A stretch of DNA of 64,000 bases from Nocardia transvalensis NBRC 15921 (lineage in GTDB: Bacteria; Actinomycetota; Actinomycetes; Mycobacteriales; Mycobacteriaceae). Location: assembly GCF_000308875.1 (NCBI RefSeq), contig NZ_BAGL01000128.1, positions 62,001 through 126,000 on the forward strand, given 5' to 3'. The notes under the pieces were generated by a model. The model worked only from the letters and a program-made list of their open reading frames with translations. It had not been told where the DNA came from and made no database searches. This document shows, one piece after another, positions 8,865 through 17,228 of the stretch; within the stretch, counting starts at the first letter, position 1, and each line of letters opens with the position of its first letter. Made by a program: the position numbers and the translations under genes.

Positions 8865-9512
8865 ATGCCGGATGCGCTCGCCCCGGCGACACGAGAAGGC
8901 TTGTGGCGCAGATGGTTCGCCACGGTCACGCTCGGCGAGTTCGTGGGCTTCCTGGCACCGGCGACGGCCGGGGCGCTGACGGCCGGTGCGCGTCCGGGAA
9001 TCGTCGCGGCGGCGGTGCTGTGCGCGGGCGCCGTCGAAGGTGCTGTCCTCGGCTCGTTCCAGGCCGCGGTGTTGCGGTCGGTGCTGTCCGGGCTGCGCCG
9101 GTGGGAGTGGGTCCGGGTCACGGTGCTCGGCGCTGTGGTGGCGTGGACGATCGGGCTCATTCCGATACTGTTCGGAGAACAGGTCGGGCGGTGGCCGGGG
9201 TGGGCGCGGATTCCGTTCGCCGTCGCGGCGGGTGTCGCCGTGGTCTTCTCGATCGGCGTCGCGCAGTGGATTGTGTTGCGGCACTTCACCGGTCGCGCCC
9301 GGCTGTGGTTGTGGGCGAACGTCGTCGGCTGGATCGCCGGCTTGGCCGCATTCGGGGTCGTGACCACCCCGCTGTGGCAGCCGGGGCAGGCGGCGGTTCT
9401 CGTCACCGCGATCGGTGTCCTGGGCGGGCTGGTCATGGCCGCCGTGATGGCGGCGGTGACCGGAGCGTTCCTCGTGCGAATCCTCGCACGATCGCATCCG
9501 CCGGAGAGGTGA
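8865..9512 (+). CDS. Hypothetical polytopic membrane protein, 215 aa
   Basis: The ATG directly abuts the TAG of the upstream USP gene, so translation is probably coupled. The product has about six hydrophobic segments with an ALTAGARPGIVAAAVLCAGAVEG-like first half and a repeated second half. It contains no recognised catalytic motif, and I do not recognise the family. Its linkage to a USP suggests a stress or dormancy setting, but function cannot be assigned. Confidence 0.75.
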   Translation: MPDALAPATREGLWRRWFATVTLGEFVGFLAPATAGALTAGARPGIVAAAVLCAGAVEGAVLGSFQAAVLRSVLSGLRRWEWVRVTVLGAVVAWTIGLIPILFGEQVGRWPGWARIPFAVAAGVAVVFSIGVAQWIVLRHFTGRARLWLWANVVGWIAGLAAFGVVTTPLWQPGQAAVLVTAIGVLGGLVMAAVMAAVTGAFLVRILARSHPPER

Positions 9513-9572
9513 ACGGGCCCGTTCGTTGTGCCGAGGCGAAGAGATCGACGGACTTGACGTCGGGTCGATTCG

Positions 9573-10085
9573 CTAGGGGTCCAACAGCTCTGGGCGTGCC
9601 GGGTGCGGTCCGATCACGGGGGCCGACGTGACCTTGTCGCCCCACACCGATCGTGCCCCGGAGTCACCGATCCGATACACCTGCACGGTCGCGGCCGCGC
9701 CCGCGGCGATGGTGAGTATTGCGATACCGGCGACGAGTGCCGAGGGAAGCGGGCGGTCCCGGGTCTCGCGTAGGTGGACGATCACCAGGAGCACCGCGAC
9801 GATCAGCAGGGGAACGGCGAAATAGAGCATCGTGTCGCCCAATCGGGTGTGCGCGTGTAGCGCCGGTGAGCGACCGACCCGATGCTCCAGCCACTCGCCG
9901 GCCTCGGTGGTGAGAGGCGTGGCGATCACGGTGACCGCGGCGAGCCCGGCGACCAGCCAGGCCAGACGCGTTCGCGCCGCCGGCCACAGGGCGCACGCGA
10001 TCGTGAGCACCGATGTGAGGGGTACCAGAACGATGATGATGTGGACCAGTAGTACGTGGGCAGGCAGGCCGTCGAAGGTGGACAT
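9573..10085 (-). CDS. DUF2231-type membrane protein
   Basis: A 170-residue protein with four hydrophobic helices and the FDGLPAHVLLVHIIIVLVPL opening typical of DUF2231 membrane proteins. Two conserved His (AHVLLVH) sit in the first helix, and HTRLGDTMLYF lies between helices. Start at ATG 10085 is chosen for the GAGGAG 6-7 bp upstream, rather than the in-frame ATG at 10103. DUF2231 proteins are often predicted to bind heme or work near redox partners, but no function is established for this one. It is transcribed convergently with the membrane-protein gene ending at 9512. Confidence 0.75.
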   Translation of the reverse strand: MSTFDGLPAHVLLVHIIIVLVPLTSVLTIACALWPAARTRLAWLVAGLAAVTVIATPLTTEAGEWLEHRVGRSPALHAHTRLGDTMLYFAVPLLIVAVLLVIVHLRETRDRPLPSALVAGIAILTIAAGAAATVQVYRIGDSGARSVWGDKVTSAPVIGPHPARPELLDP

Positions 10086-10171
10086 CGGCGATTCTCCTCG
10101 CATGCGGTGCGGCTGGAACGAGCCTCGTAGTCGTGGCGGGGAGACGGCTGTGACCGGGCATCGAACTTGCT

Positions 10172-10266
10172 GTGAATACCCTGGCCACGACGACCCCGGC
10201 GGAATGGTTCACCGGCTCGTGGCCGACGGCGTCGCGGATCGCGCGCAGGTGCTCGCCGGGGGTTAG
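10172..10266 (+). pseudogene. Possible N-terminal cupin fragment
   Basis: A GTG at 10172 begins MNTLATTTPAEWFTG, which resembles the N-terminus of small cupin proteins (usual form: PAEWFTG followed by a D-x-x-x-D segment and a metal-binding cupin core). After WFTG the similarity stops and no cupin His motifs follow, so at most a decayed end is left. The remainder of the 10086-10357 gap shows nothing else convincing. Assignment rests on one short motif. Confidence 0.3.
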
Positions 10267-10357
10267 GACGTTCGTCGGGGTGTGCGCCGGAGTGTCGACG
10301 CGTAGACCGCGGCCCTGGTACGTCGTTCCGCGCCCGGGTCGGCGAGTGCTGGGCGGG

Positions 10358-11017
10358 TCATTCGGGGGGATGGGCGACCGTCACCGAGCCCGGCCGGGCG
10401 GCGTGTCGTTCCGCTCGCTGTGCGATTCCCAGCAGCATCTTGCGTTCCATGATCAGGCTGCCGGGTTCCATGACGACCAGGAAGAACAGACGGGCGAGCG
10501 GCGAGCGTCGGGCGGCGACGCGGTTGCGGCTGACGAGCCGGGTGCTCTTGTCGGCGGCCGGATAGAGAGCGAAGGTCCACACCCATTGTCGGTCGACGGC
10601 TCCCAGGACCAGGGCACGTTCGGGTTCGAGCCGTTCCACCCGCAGTGCGGGCCCGTTGCCCAAGGGGAAGGTGTCTCCGACCGCGAGGTCCTGGAGGTTG
10701 GGGTCGATCTCGTCGGCGCTGTGCATGTTCAGCCCGAACAGGTTCTCGATCCAGTCGTAGGTGTAGGCGCCCGCGCGGCCGGGACCCATCTGGACCAGCC
10801 AAGGCCAGATATCCGCCGCGTCCGCCCGCACCGTCACGGCCCGGGTGGTGACGAGGCCCGGCTCGGGCAGCAGGTCGTCTCCGGGCATCGACCGTCCGAT
10901 CTCGGCGTCGGTGGCGCCCCAGGTCAGGCACTGGTCACGGAACACCAGGGGATACGTCGCGGCGAGCAGCGCGGCGGCGACCGTCCATCGCAGTGTGCTA
11001 CGAAATCTGTCGTTCAT
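10358..11017 (-). CDS. SRPBCC-fold protein with N-terminal membrane helix
   Basis: A 219-residue product starting at ATG 11017. An N-terminal hydrophobic helix (WTVAAALLAATYPLVF) precedes a START/SRPBCC-like domain (about 50-190). That domain contains TTRAVTVRADAADIWPWLVQMGPGRAGAY, a pattern seen in polyketide-cyclase-like lipid-binding proteins. The gene starts 1 bp after the stop of the upstream membrane-protein gene (11019), so it belongs to the flavodoxin-membrane protein-SRPBCC reverse operon. Ligand unknown. Confidence 0.7.
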   Translation of the reverse strand: MNDRFRSTLRWTVAAALLAATYPLVFRDQCLTWGATDAEIGRSMPGDDLLPEPGLVTTRAVTVRADAADIWPWLVQMGPGRAGAYTYDWIENLFGLNMHSADEIDPNLQDLAVGDTFPLGNGPALRVERLEPERALVLGAVDRQWVWTFALYPAADKSTRLVSRNRVAARRSPLARLFFLVVMEPGSLIMERKMLLGIAQRAERHAARPGSVTVAHPPE

Positions 11018-11018
11018 G

Positions 11019-11438
11019 TCACCGGCTCCGATGCGCGTGCAGGTACAGGCCGAGGGCGACGACGGCGACACCGAGCAGGCCGAATACCGGTTGCAGCCGG
11101 GAGAACTGGCCGATGATCGCCGGTTGCACCGCGGTCCACCCGATCAGCAGCGCGCCACTGAGCACCGCCGCCCTGTCGGAGCGGCCGTCGCGGCGGACGA
11201 CGGCGGCCGCGGTGAGGGCCATGGGAGCGCCGATCACGAGCGCCAGCAGGACTCCTGCCAGGCCGGGGCTGTGCCACGGTAGTCGTGCGGTCACAGTGGC
11301 GCCCAGATCGGCGCCTCCGCAGAGGAGGCCGACCGCTCCGGCCATGGCCCAGAACGCGGTGAATCCGGATATGCCGGCCAGCATCGCCCGCGCGGCGCGG
11401 GTCCGGCGTACATCCAGCGGGAGCGTTTCGTGCACCAT
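11019..11438 (-). CDS. Small four-helix membrane protein, 139 aa
   Basis: About four hydrophobic segments (GISGFTAFWAMAGAVGLL; GLAGVLLALVIGAPMALTAAAVV; AVLSGALLIGWTAVQPAIIG; FGLLGVAVVALGLYL) separated by short basic loops. It is the middle gene of the reverse operon that starts with the flavodoxin-domain gene at 12006 and ends with the SRPBCC gene. I do not recognise the family. The order suggests a membrane anchor or partner for the flavodoxin-like protein, but this is inference. Confidence 0.7.
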   Translation of the reverse strand: MVHETLPLDVRRTRAARAMLAGISGFTAFWAMAGAVGLLCGGADLGATVTARLPWHSPGLAGVLLALVIGAPMALTAAAVVRRDGRSDRAAVLSGALLIGWTAVQPAIIGQFSRLQPVFGLLGVAVVALGLYLHAHRSR

Positions 11439-11451
11439 CGGATCGAGGTCC

Positions 11452-12006
11452 TTACGGGTGGATGACGGAGGTCCGCGAAACGGCCAGCCGCAGGGTGTCG
11501 GCGATGGAGTCGGCCCAGGCGGCGATGGCGGTCCAGTCCCTTAGGTCGCCGTAGCGGAGGCCGCCGAGCAGCCGATAGCGCAGGCGTGCGGGCAGGTCGA
11601 CGCCGACACGCTCGTAGTGCCCTGCGAACGCTCGATAATCGTGCGCGGAGATCGAATCACGGAGTGCCGCAATGCTCTCGGGTACGTGCCGGGCGACGCG
11701 GCGGCCGATCGGCCCGCGTAGCGCCGCATCGATGCCGACACTGAACAACCACACCTTCCGCTCGGCGAGCTGGTGGTGATGATGGCGTACGAAGGCGGTG
11801 GCGGCAGGCAGGAAGGCCCGGTCGTGGACGGCGCTCCCGAGCACGACGGCGTCGAACCGGGACAGGTCCGGCGCGCGTTCGATGTCGGCGACCTCGACGC
11901 CGGCGCCGCGGTTCGCCAGGACGGCGCCGATGAATTCGGAGATCTCGCGAGTCGATCCCTGCCCGGTGGCGTAGACGACGGCGATACGAGGGGCGTTCGG
12001 TTCCAT
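11452..12006 (-). CDS. Flavodoxin-domain protein (HemG-like)
   Basis: A 184-residue protein from ATG 12006. The N-terminal strand and P-loop VVYATGQGSTREISEFIG is the FMN phosphate-binding loop. FDAVVLGSAVHDRAFLPAA and VWLFSVGIDAALRGPIG correspond to the later FMN-contact segments of the flavodoxin/HemG family. Related proteins are protoporphyrinogen oxidases or quinone-linked electron carriers; which applies here is unclear. Its C-terminus (DWTAIAAWADSIADTLR) is nearly repeated by the flavodoxin encoded at 41331 (DWAAIAAWADGIADWID), so the two are paralogues. First gene of a three-gene operon with a DosR-type box 58 bp upstream. Confidence 0.8.
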   Translation of the reverse strand: MEPNAPRIAVVYATGQGSTREISEFIGAVLANRGAGVEVADIERAPDLSRFDAVVLGSAVHDRAFLPAATAFVRHHHHQLAERKVWLFSVGIDAALRGPIGRRVARHVPESIAALRDSISAHDYRAFAGHYERVGVDLPARLRYRLLGGLRYGDLRDWTAIAAWADSIADTLRLAVSRTSVIHP

Positions 12007-12064
12007 GACACCGAGGCTGCTCCGGCCGGGCGGTGGCGGTGAGAGGCGTGGTGCCTGGCGCGCC

Positions 12065-12078
12065 GGGACGAAGGTCAT
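12065..12078 (-). promoter_or_regulatory. Candidate DosR-type box upstream of flavodoxin operon
   Basis: GGGACGAAGGTCAT matches 10 of 14 positions of the DosR core palindrome and resembles the box of the hydrogenase operon (GGGGCGAAGGTCCC). It lies 58 bp before the flavodoxin start at 12006. No clean NANNNT hexamer occurs at the usual interval (CACCGC is there instead), so this call is weaker than most. Confidence 0.4.
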
Positions 12079-12221
12079 CGACCTGCTCATCGTGGGCGGC
12101 CTCTCGATTCTGGGCTATGTCGCGGTCCGTGTGGATCGGGCGATCCACCCCGAGAAGCGCGTCTCCACTGCCGCACAGGATCTGTCTGTGCGGCAGCGAT
12201 ATGGCGTCGAGAGCGGCGGAA

Positions 12222-12560
12222 TCAGTCTGCCGTCGGCCACTTCGCGAGGCGTACCCCCGCGGCGATCGCGACGATGACGACGGCGCCGATCACCAGCATC
12301 AGCCGGTTCGCGTCGATCGCCGGCCGCCAATGGACGCGTCCGTTCTCGAGCACGTACGCACCGACGGGTTTGGCTCCGATTCCGAAGCCGCCACCGGAGC
12401 CCTCCTTGCCCTCTTCGTCGGTGCCGGCGCCCCCGCCGCCTCCGCCGGAGATCTTGGCTGCGGGAATCACGGTGGTTCCGTCTCGTTCGATCGGTTCGGC
12501 GTATACGCGCCGTACGGTGATCGAGTCCCGCGCCGTCGCCAGAATGTCGTCGACTTTCAT
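12222..12560 (-). CDS. GerW/YtfJ-like protein, 112 aa
   Basis: The product opens with a conserved domain (VRRVYAEPIERDGTTVIPAAKISGG). A glycine-rich stretch follows, then GFGIGAKPVGAYVLENGRVHWRPA and a C-terminal hydrophobic helix (LMLVIGAVVIVAIAAGV). This is the layout of GerW (YtfJ) family proteins, named in Bacillus spores but common in non-sporulating actinobacteria, where their role is undefined. The C-terminal helix suggests tail-anchoring to the membrane. GGAGGAGAG precedes the ATG. It lies directly downstream of kinase 1 in the same orientation, 119 bp apart. Confidence 0.75.
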   Translation of the reverse strand: MKVDDILATARDSITVRRVYAEPIERDGTTVIPAAKISGGGGGGAGTDEEGKEGSGGGFGIGAKPVGAYVLENGRVHWRPAIDANRLMLVIGAVVIVAIAAGVRLAKWPTAD

Positions 12561-12679
12561 GGTCTCTCCTCCGACCGATTCTCTACGGCCGGAACGAGAT
12601 TGCCCGGCTGTCGTCCAGAGTCGGCCGGTTGTGCTGCCCCTGTGCAGAGCCGATGGACCTCGGGTGCCGGGAAGAATGG

Positions 12680-14443
12680 TTATCGGAGTGGTGCCCTCCA
12701 GCGCACCCGTGTGCCGGTGTGGTGGAGGCGGTCGGCGTGGGTGATGTCGAGCTGCCCGCCTGCCTGTTCGGCGCGCTGCGCGAGGTTGGTCAGGCCGCTG
12801 GGGGTGATGTCGTCGGGGATGCCGCGGCCGTTGTCCTCGATGACGAGGGTCAGGTCGTCGTCGACGGTGGCGGTAACGGTGAGGGAGTCGGCGCCGGAGT
12901 GCCGCACGGCGTTGGAGACCGCTTCGCGGACAACGGCTTCGGCGTGGTCGGCCAGCACGGGGTCGACCACGGACAGGGGCCCGGATACGTCGAAAGAGAC
13001 GGCGATCGGAGTGTCGGCGGTGGTCCGGCGGACGGCGTCGTCGAGGCGTTGCCGCAGCCGGGTGGCGCCGGCATCGCCGCCGTGCAGGTCGAAAATCGAG
13101 GTGCGGACGTCGAGGATGACCTGCTGCAGGTCGTCGACGAGGGTCGAGAGTCGATGCCGGATCTCCGGGCTGCGGGCGCGGGCGAGCGTTCCCTGTGCGT
13201 ACAGGCCGAGTGTGAACAGGCGTTGGATGACGTGGTCGTGGAGGTCGCGGGCGATCCGGTCACGGTCCGACAGCACGTCGAGTTCGCGCATGCGCTGCTG
13301 GGCGTCGGCCATCCGCATGGCCAGCGCGGCCTGATCGGCGAACGCGGCCGCCAATTCCACGGTTTCGTCGGAGTACGGTCCCGCATCGATGTCACGCGCG
13401 GTGACCAGGACGCCGAGGACAGCGTCGGAAGTGCGCAGCGGCAGGATCATGGCGGGCCCGGCGCCGGGCAAGGCGGTTTCCAAGGCGGTGCCGCGGCGGT
13501 CGTCGATGCGCGCTTGGTGACCGCGGAGGTGGGCGTCGCCGACCGTGGTGCCCGCCAGCTCCAGTGTGCGGCCGCGAGATCGGCTCTCCGATCCCGCGTA
13601 CTGCGCGACGGTCAAGCAGGCCAGATTCTCGGGCGCGGTGTCCGGGTCTGCCGGGATCGCCAGCAGTGCCTGGTCGGATCCGGTCAGGGCGCGGGTGTGT
13701 TCGACGATCTGGCCGAGTACCCGGCGGGGCTCGGTGCCGGCGAGGAATTCGGTGGCGATGTCGCGGGTGGCGGCGATCCACTGCTGGCGGAGGCGGGACG
13801 ACTGGTAGAGACGGGCGTTGTCGATCGCCACGCCCGCCGCGGCTGCCAGTGCCCGCACGATGACTTCGTCGTCTTCGGTGAACGGCTGGCCGCCGGCCTT
13901 CTCCGTCAGATACAGGTTGCCGAAGATCTTCTCTCGCACCAGTACCGGCACCCCCAGGAACGTGTCCATCGGTGGATGGTGGGCTGGGAAACCGACCGAC
14001 GACGGATGGAGGCCGAGGTTGTCCAACCGGATCGGTTTGGGCTGGCTGAGCAGCACCCCCAGGACGCCTCGCCCGTGCGGCAGCGGGCCGATGCGAGCCC
14101 GCTCCCGGTCGCCGATACCTTCGTGGACGAACTCCTCGAGATAGTCGTCGCCGCCGCGGACACCGAGCGCGCCGTAGCGGGCGTCGACCAGTTCGATGGC
14201 GGTATGCACGATCGTCTGCAGCGTCTGTTCCAGGTCGAGCCCCGCGGTGACGGTCAGCATGGCCTCGACCAGCCCGTCCATCCGGTCCCGGGTATCGATG
14301 ACTTGCTCGATCCGGTCACGCACTTCCGACAGCAACTCCCGCGCACCCAGCTGGGACAACGTCTCCCGCACCGAGTGTGCCCGGGAGGGGCGGCCGTCCG
14401 GTGCGTCCCGTCGCGGTTGCCGTTGGTGATCTTGTGACGGCAT
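12680..14443 (-). CDS. DosS/DevS-like GAF sensor histidine kinase (kinase 1)
   Basis: 587 residues: two GAF domains (about 65-205 and 230-375), a HisKA_3 dimerisation domain with RDRIARDLHDHVIQRLF and the phospho-acceptor His402, then a HATPase_c domain (ENGRGIPDDITPSGL G-box). The architecture and GAF-A motif (GFPAHHPPMDTFLGVPV) match mycobacterial DosS/DosT, heme sensors of O2, NO and CO that phosphorylate DosR. The HHPPM segment is where the family's heme-ligand histidine lies, though its exact register needs alignment. No response-regulator gene is adjacent, so it would act on an unlinked DosR. It is a paralogue of kinase 2 at 37047. Confidence 0.9.
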   Translation of the reverse strand: MPSQDHQRQPRRDAPDGRPSRAHSVRETLSQLGARELLSEVRDRIEQVIDTRDRMDGLVEAMLTVTAGLDLEQTLQTIVHTAIELVDARYGALGVRGGDDYLEEFVHEGIGDRERARIGPLPHGRGVLGVLLSQPKPIRLDNLGLHPSSVGFPAHHPPMDTFLGVPVLVREKIFGNLYLTEKAGGQPFTEDDEVIVRALAAAAGVAIDNARLYQSSRLRQQWIAATRDIATEFLAGTEPRRVLGQIVEHTRALTGSDQALLAIPADPDTAPENLACLTVAQYAGSESRSRGRTLELAGTTVGDAHLRGHQARIDDRRGTALETALPGAGPAMILPLRTSDAVLGVLVTARDIDAGPYSDETVELAAAFADQAALAMRMADAQQRMRELDVLSDRDRIARDLHDHVIQRLFTLGLYAQGTLARARSPEIRHRLSTLVDDLQQVILDVRTSIFDLHGGDAGATRLRQRLDDAVRRTTADTPIAVSFDVSGPLSVVDPVLADHAEAVVREAVSNAVRHSGADSLTVTATVDDDLTLVIEDNGRGIPDDITPSGLTNLAQRAEQAGGQLDITHADRLHHTGTRVRWRAPLR

Positions 14444-14740
14444 GGTCCGCCCTCCTGGGTGGGTGACGTCTCACCGAGGGGCCGCGCTTCGGGACCCGGA
14501 AGGATGGAAATTTGTGTCCGATCGTCAGGTTGATTGTATGCCGCTTCTGGGCGCCGGACCTGTCGTCACCGATGTGCGGCGAGGGCGTGGCGGGCCGCGC
14601 AGGTGAGTGCACCGAGAGCGAGGACCCTGGTCGGCGGTCAGGCACGCGAAGGCGAGGACGAGACCGCCGGTGAAAGGGGCGAGGCGAGCATATCGGCCGG
14701 TGGCGGAGACGAGAGTGGGCGAGCCGAATGCCGTGTGGCG

Positions 14741-15391
14741 TCAGCTCTGGCGGGCGCCGGGGCCGAGTAGTCCTTCCGCAAGCAGCATGCGGTGAGCCTG
14801 CTGGGCCGCCGAGAGCCGCCGGGTGGTGTCGAATTCGCTGCCGGGCAACTCCTCGAGCCCGCGGGCCAGCACGGCCACGGCCTCGGACAACGTCTGCAGC
14901 CGGGATTCGAGGAGTTTCTCGGGATCGGGTGTGGCGGCCGCGCCGACCCAGAGGGGCTCCGGTTCGATACCTTGCAGTACGTCCCGGAGCCGTGTCGGCA
15001 GCACCGCGAGGACATGATCGATCTGGCCGGGAGAGCACAGTTCGGCGAGCGTGTCGGTCAGGATGCCGATCAGCTGGACGGCCTCGGCGCGAGAGACGTC
15101 GGCCTCGCGTGCGAACTGGTCGACGAACGACGCGGCATCGTGCGGCACGGGCACGTGTCCGGGCACCCAGCCTTCGTAGAACGTCCCGCGGAACACCTCG
15201 GGCAGCTGGGCGCTGAAATGAGCGGACGAGGGCACCGGCAGTCGATCACGTACCGCGTGCAGCCAGGCCCGCAGCAGCCGATAGGCGTAGTGGCGATCGT
15301 AGGTGTCGAACGCCTCGGTCACGGCCCGCAGCCATTCGTGCGCGGTCCGGACGGCGGGAGCGATCGGATCATCGTGGTCGGACATCGACAT
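14741..15391 (-). CDS. DUF2267-domain protein
   Basis: A 216-residue soluble, helix-rich protein. The segment AHEWLRAVTEAFDTYDRHYAYRLLRAWLHAVRDRLP, then SAQLPEVFRGTFYEGW, is the DUF2267 pattern: paired helices, often described in proteins induced by hypoxia or stress. A second helical half follows (VSRAEAVQLIGILTDTLAELCSPGQ). GAGGAAA 5 bp upstream supports ATG 15391 over ATG 15385. A possible DosR-type half-box lies in the divergent gap towards the acyltransferase. Molecular function is unknown. Confidence 0.75.
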   Translation of the reverse strand: MSMSDHDDPIAPAVRTAHEWLRAVTEAFDTYDRHYAYRLLRAWLHAVRDRLPVPSSAHFSAQLPEVFRGTFYEGWVPGHVPVPHDAASFVDQFAREADVSRAEAVQLIGILTDTLAELCSPGQIDHVLAVLPTRLRDVLQGIEPEPLWVGAAATPDPEKLLESRLQTLSEAVAVLARGLEELPGSEFDTTRRLSAAQQAHRMLLAEGLLGPGARQS

Positions 15392-15481
15392 CGAATTTCC
15401 TCACAGGCGGGTGACGGCAGCTGATTGCCATCGAGCCTGCGCCGGGTCCGTGGTCGGGGTGAGAGTCGCAGGAGGTGACCC

Positions 15482-15501
15482 CCGGCGACGGAAGTCCCTG
15501 C
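15482..15501. promoter_or_regulatory. Possible DosR-type box between DUF2267 gene and acyltransferase
   Basis: GCGACGGAAGTCCC (15485-15498) keeps a perfect AGTCCC right half and matches 11 of 14 core positions. No NANNNT hexamer occurs at the usual interval in either direction; CACCCC on the reverse strand is closest. It is 94 bp from the DUF2267 start and 227 bp from the acyltransferase start. The rest of the 334-bp divergent gap shows nothing else. Confidence 0.35.
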
Positions 15502-15725
15502 GAGAATGGCCTTTCCGCCCTGCCCGACGTCGTGGTCGCGTCGTTGACCGGCGGAACGGGTAGCGGGTTCGACGCCGCGGTGCCGTCCGGGGCCAACGTC
15601 ACCCTCGGTGGTTACCTTCGCATCTCATGTCGGTCGCGCCGTCGCGTGATGATCGGCTGTGGAGCAACGGCAGCTTTCCAGCCGTGAGCAGCAGCCCGCG
15701 GTGGCTGCCGGGACAGACGGTCACG

Positions 15726-17120
15726 ATGACGGAATTGAGCCCGCTGGACACGGGATTCATGGAACTGGAGGACACCGACAGGCACATCAGCCTGGGAATC
15801 GGTGCCGTGGCGATCGTGGCGGGGCCACCGCCGACACGAGCGGAGTTCCGCGCGGGCCTCGAGCGGGGCCTGCGCCGCCATCCGCGGCTGCGTCAGCGGG
15901 TGCGCCGCGCACCGTTCGATATCACCGCGCCGGTGTGGGAAGACGACCCGAATTTCGATCCGGCACACCATATCCGGTGGACTGCTGTGCCTCGCCCGGG
16001 GGACGAGGCGGCATTGCGCGAGCTGATCGCGACCGAGCTGACCGAACGCCTCGATCGTGATCACCCGCTGTGGCAGGTGGTGGTCGTCGACCATCTGGCG
16101 GACGGACGGTGGGCGATGATGGTGAAGGCGCATCACAGCATGGTCGACGGGATCTCCGGGATCACGTTGTTCGAGAGCTTCTGCGACGCCACCGAACCTG
16201 ATACGGCCGCGCCGGTCGCGGGCGACGCTTCCTCGTCCGGTGCGGGGCCGATCGGTATGCTCGCCCACGCCGTGCGCCTGCCCTACACTCTGCCACGATT
16301 CGCGGTCGGCGCGGTCCGCGCGCTCACTCCGCTGGTGTTCGCGGCTCTCGCTCCCGCCGCCGAATCCTCTCTGAACGGCCCGATCGGCACGCAGCGCCGC
16401 TATGCCGTCGCACGGACCTCGCTGCCGGAGCTGCGCGAGATCGGCGCGGCGTTCGGCGTCTCGGTCAACGATGTCGCGGTCTCGGCCCTCGCCGCCGCCT
16501 ACCGCGGGCTGCTGCTGAGCCGGGGTGAACATCCACAGCCCGGAATGCTGCGGATCGTGGTCCCGGTCTCGATGCGCGCCGACCGGGCGAAATATGCTCT
16601 GGACAACCGGGTTTCGGCGATCATCGCGGAGTTTCCGGTCGAGGTGGAGAATCCGCTCGAGCGCCTGGCCGCTGTGCACCAGCGCATCGCCCGGCACCGG
16701 ACGCGCGGTGAGGTCGAGGCCGAGCAGTCGGTGTTGTCGCTGGCCGAGAGATTGCCGACCGGTCTGGTGGCGTGGATGGTCCGCACGGTTTTCCGGTTCC
16801 CCCAGCGGGGCGTCGGCGCCCTGGCGACCAATGTCCCCGGGCCGCGCCACCCGTTGACGATGGACGGACGGACCGTACTCGAGATCTGGCCGTGCGTGCC
16901 GATCGCGTTGCGGGTGCGCACGACCGTCGCGATTCTCAGCTATGCCGAACGGCTGACATTCGGGATCACCGGAGACTACGACACCACGCCCGACATCGAT
17001 GTGCTCGCCTCCGGGATCGCCGCCGAGGTCGCGGTGCTGGCAGCACGGGCGCGAGAACGTCCGGGCCGGCGCGGCGGTGATCGGTCACAGGTACCGATGC
17101 GTGAAGGGAGTTCGCGATGA
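15726..17120 (+). CDS. Wax ester synthase / diacylglycerol acyltransferase (WS/DGAT, Tgs-type)
   Basis: 464 residues from ATG 15726; the frame is open upstream but family proteins begin at M-x-x-LSPLDTGFMELE, as here. The catalytic HHSMVDG motif is at residues 136-142. The C-terminal half carries the conserved NVPGPRHPLTMDGR and LRVRTTVAILSYAERLTFGITGDYDT segments of the WS/DGAT family. These enzymes make triacylglycerol or wax esters from acyl-CoA; in M. tuberculosis tgs1 (Rv3130c) belongs to the DosR regulon and stores lipid in hypoxia. The stop overlaps the ATG of a decayed USP gene. No strong promoter element was found close to the start. Confidence 0.9.
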   Translation: MTELSPLDTGFMELEDTDRHISLGIGAVAIVAGPPPTRAEFRAGLERGLRRHPRLRQRVRRAPFDITAPVWEDDPNFDPAHHIRWTAVPRPGDEAALRELIATELTERLDRDHPLWQVVVVDHLADGRWAMMVKAHHSMVDGISGITLFESFCDATEPDTAAPVAGDASSSGAGPIGMLAHAVRLPYTLPRFAVGAVRALTPLVFAALAPAAESSLNGPIGTQRRYAVARTSLPELREIGAAFGVSVNDVAVSALAAAYRGLLLSRGEHPQPGMLRIVVPVSMRADRAKYALDNRVSAIIAEFPVEVENPLERLAAVHQRIARHRTRGEVEAEQSVLSLAERLPTGLVAWMVRTVFRFPQRGVGALATNVPGPRHPLTMDGRTVLEIWPCVPIALRVRTTVAILSYAERLTFGITGDYDTTPDIDVLASGIAAEVAVLAARARERPGRRGGDRSQVPMREGSSR

Positions 17121-17228
17121 CGGGCGGGTGGCCCCGATATCCATCACCTCGCCTCCGCGCCGGTCGTGGTCGGTATCGACGTATCCCGACGTCAGGGTGA
17201 CGCGGCGGAAGCCGTAATCAGGGGCTGG
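17117..17228 (+). pseudogene. Decayed N-terminus of a universal stress protein
   Basis: ATG 17117 overlaps the acyltransferase stop (ATGA) and has GGGAG upstream, the arrangement of a coupled gene. Its own frame ends after 27 codons. In the neighbouring frame the DNA reads DIHHLASAPVVVGID, almost identical to the first residues of the USPs at 44479 (DDPHHLASAPVVVGVDGS) and 30678. The USP was therefore frameshifted and its remainder deleted at the edge of the hydrogenase gene cluster. The 5' end of a coupled tgs-USP pair is all that remains. Confidence 0.65.

Noticed and set aside
12005..12277. Forward frame with a hydrophobic stretch (VIDLLIVGGLSILGYVAV) between two reverse genes
   Set aside because: It has no usable ribosome site, overlaps the flavodoxin start and its candidate box, and most of its length is low-complexity Arg/Pro sequence.
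14491..14504. GGGACCCGGAAGGA upstream of kinase 1 as a DosR-type box
   Set aside because: Only the left half (TTCGGGAC) fits; 5 of 14 core positions match and no -10 hexamer follows.
14444..14740. Small gene between kinase 1 and the DUF2267 gene
   Set aside because: A short hydrophobic run appears in one reverse frame but is broken by frame changes and has no start signal.
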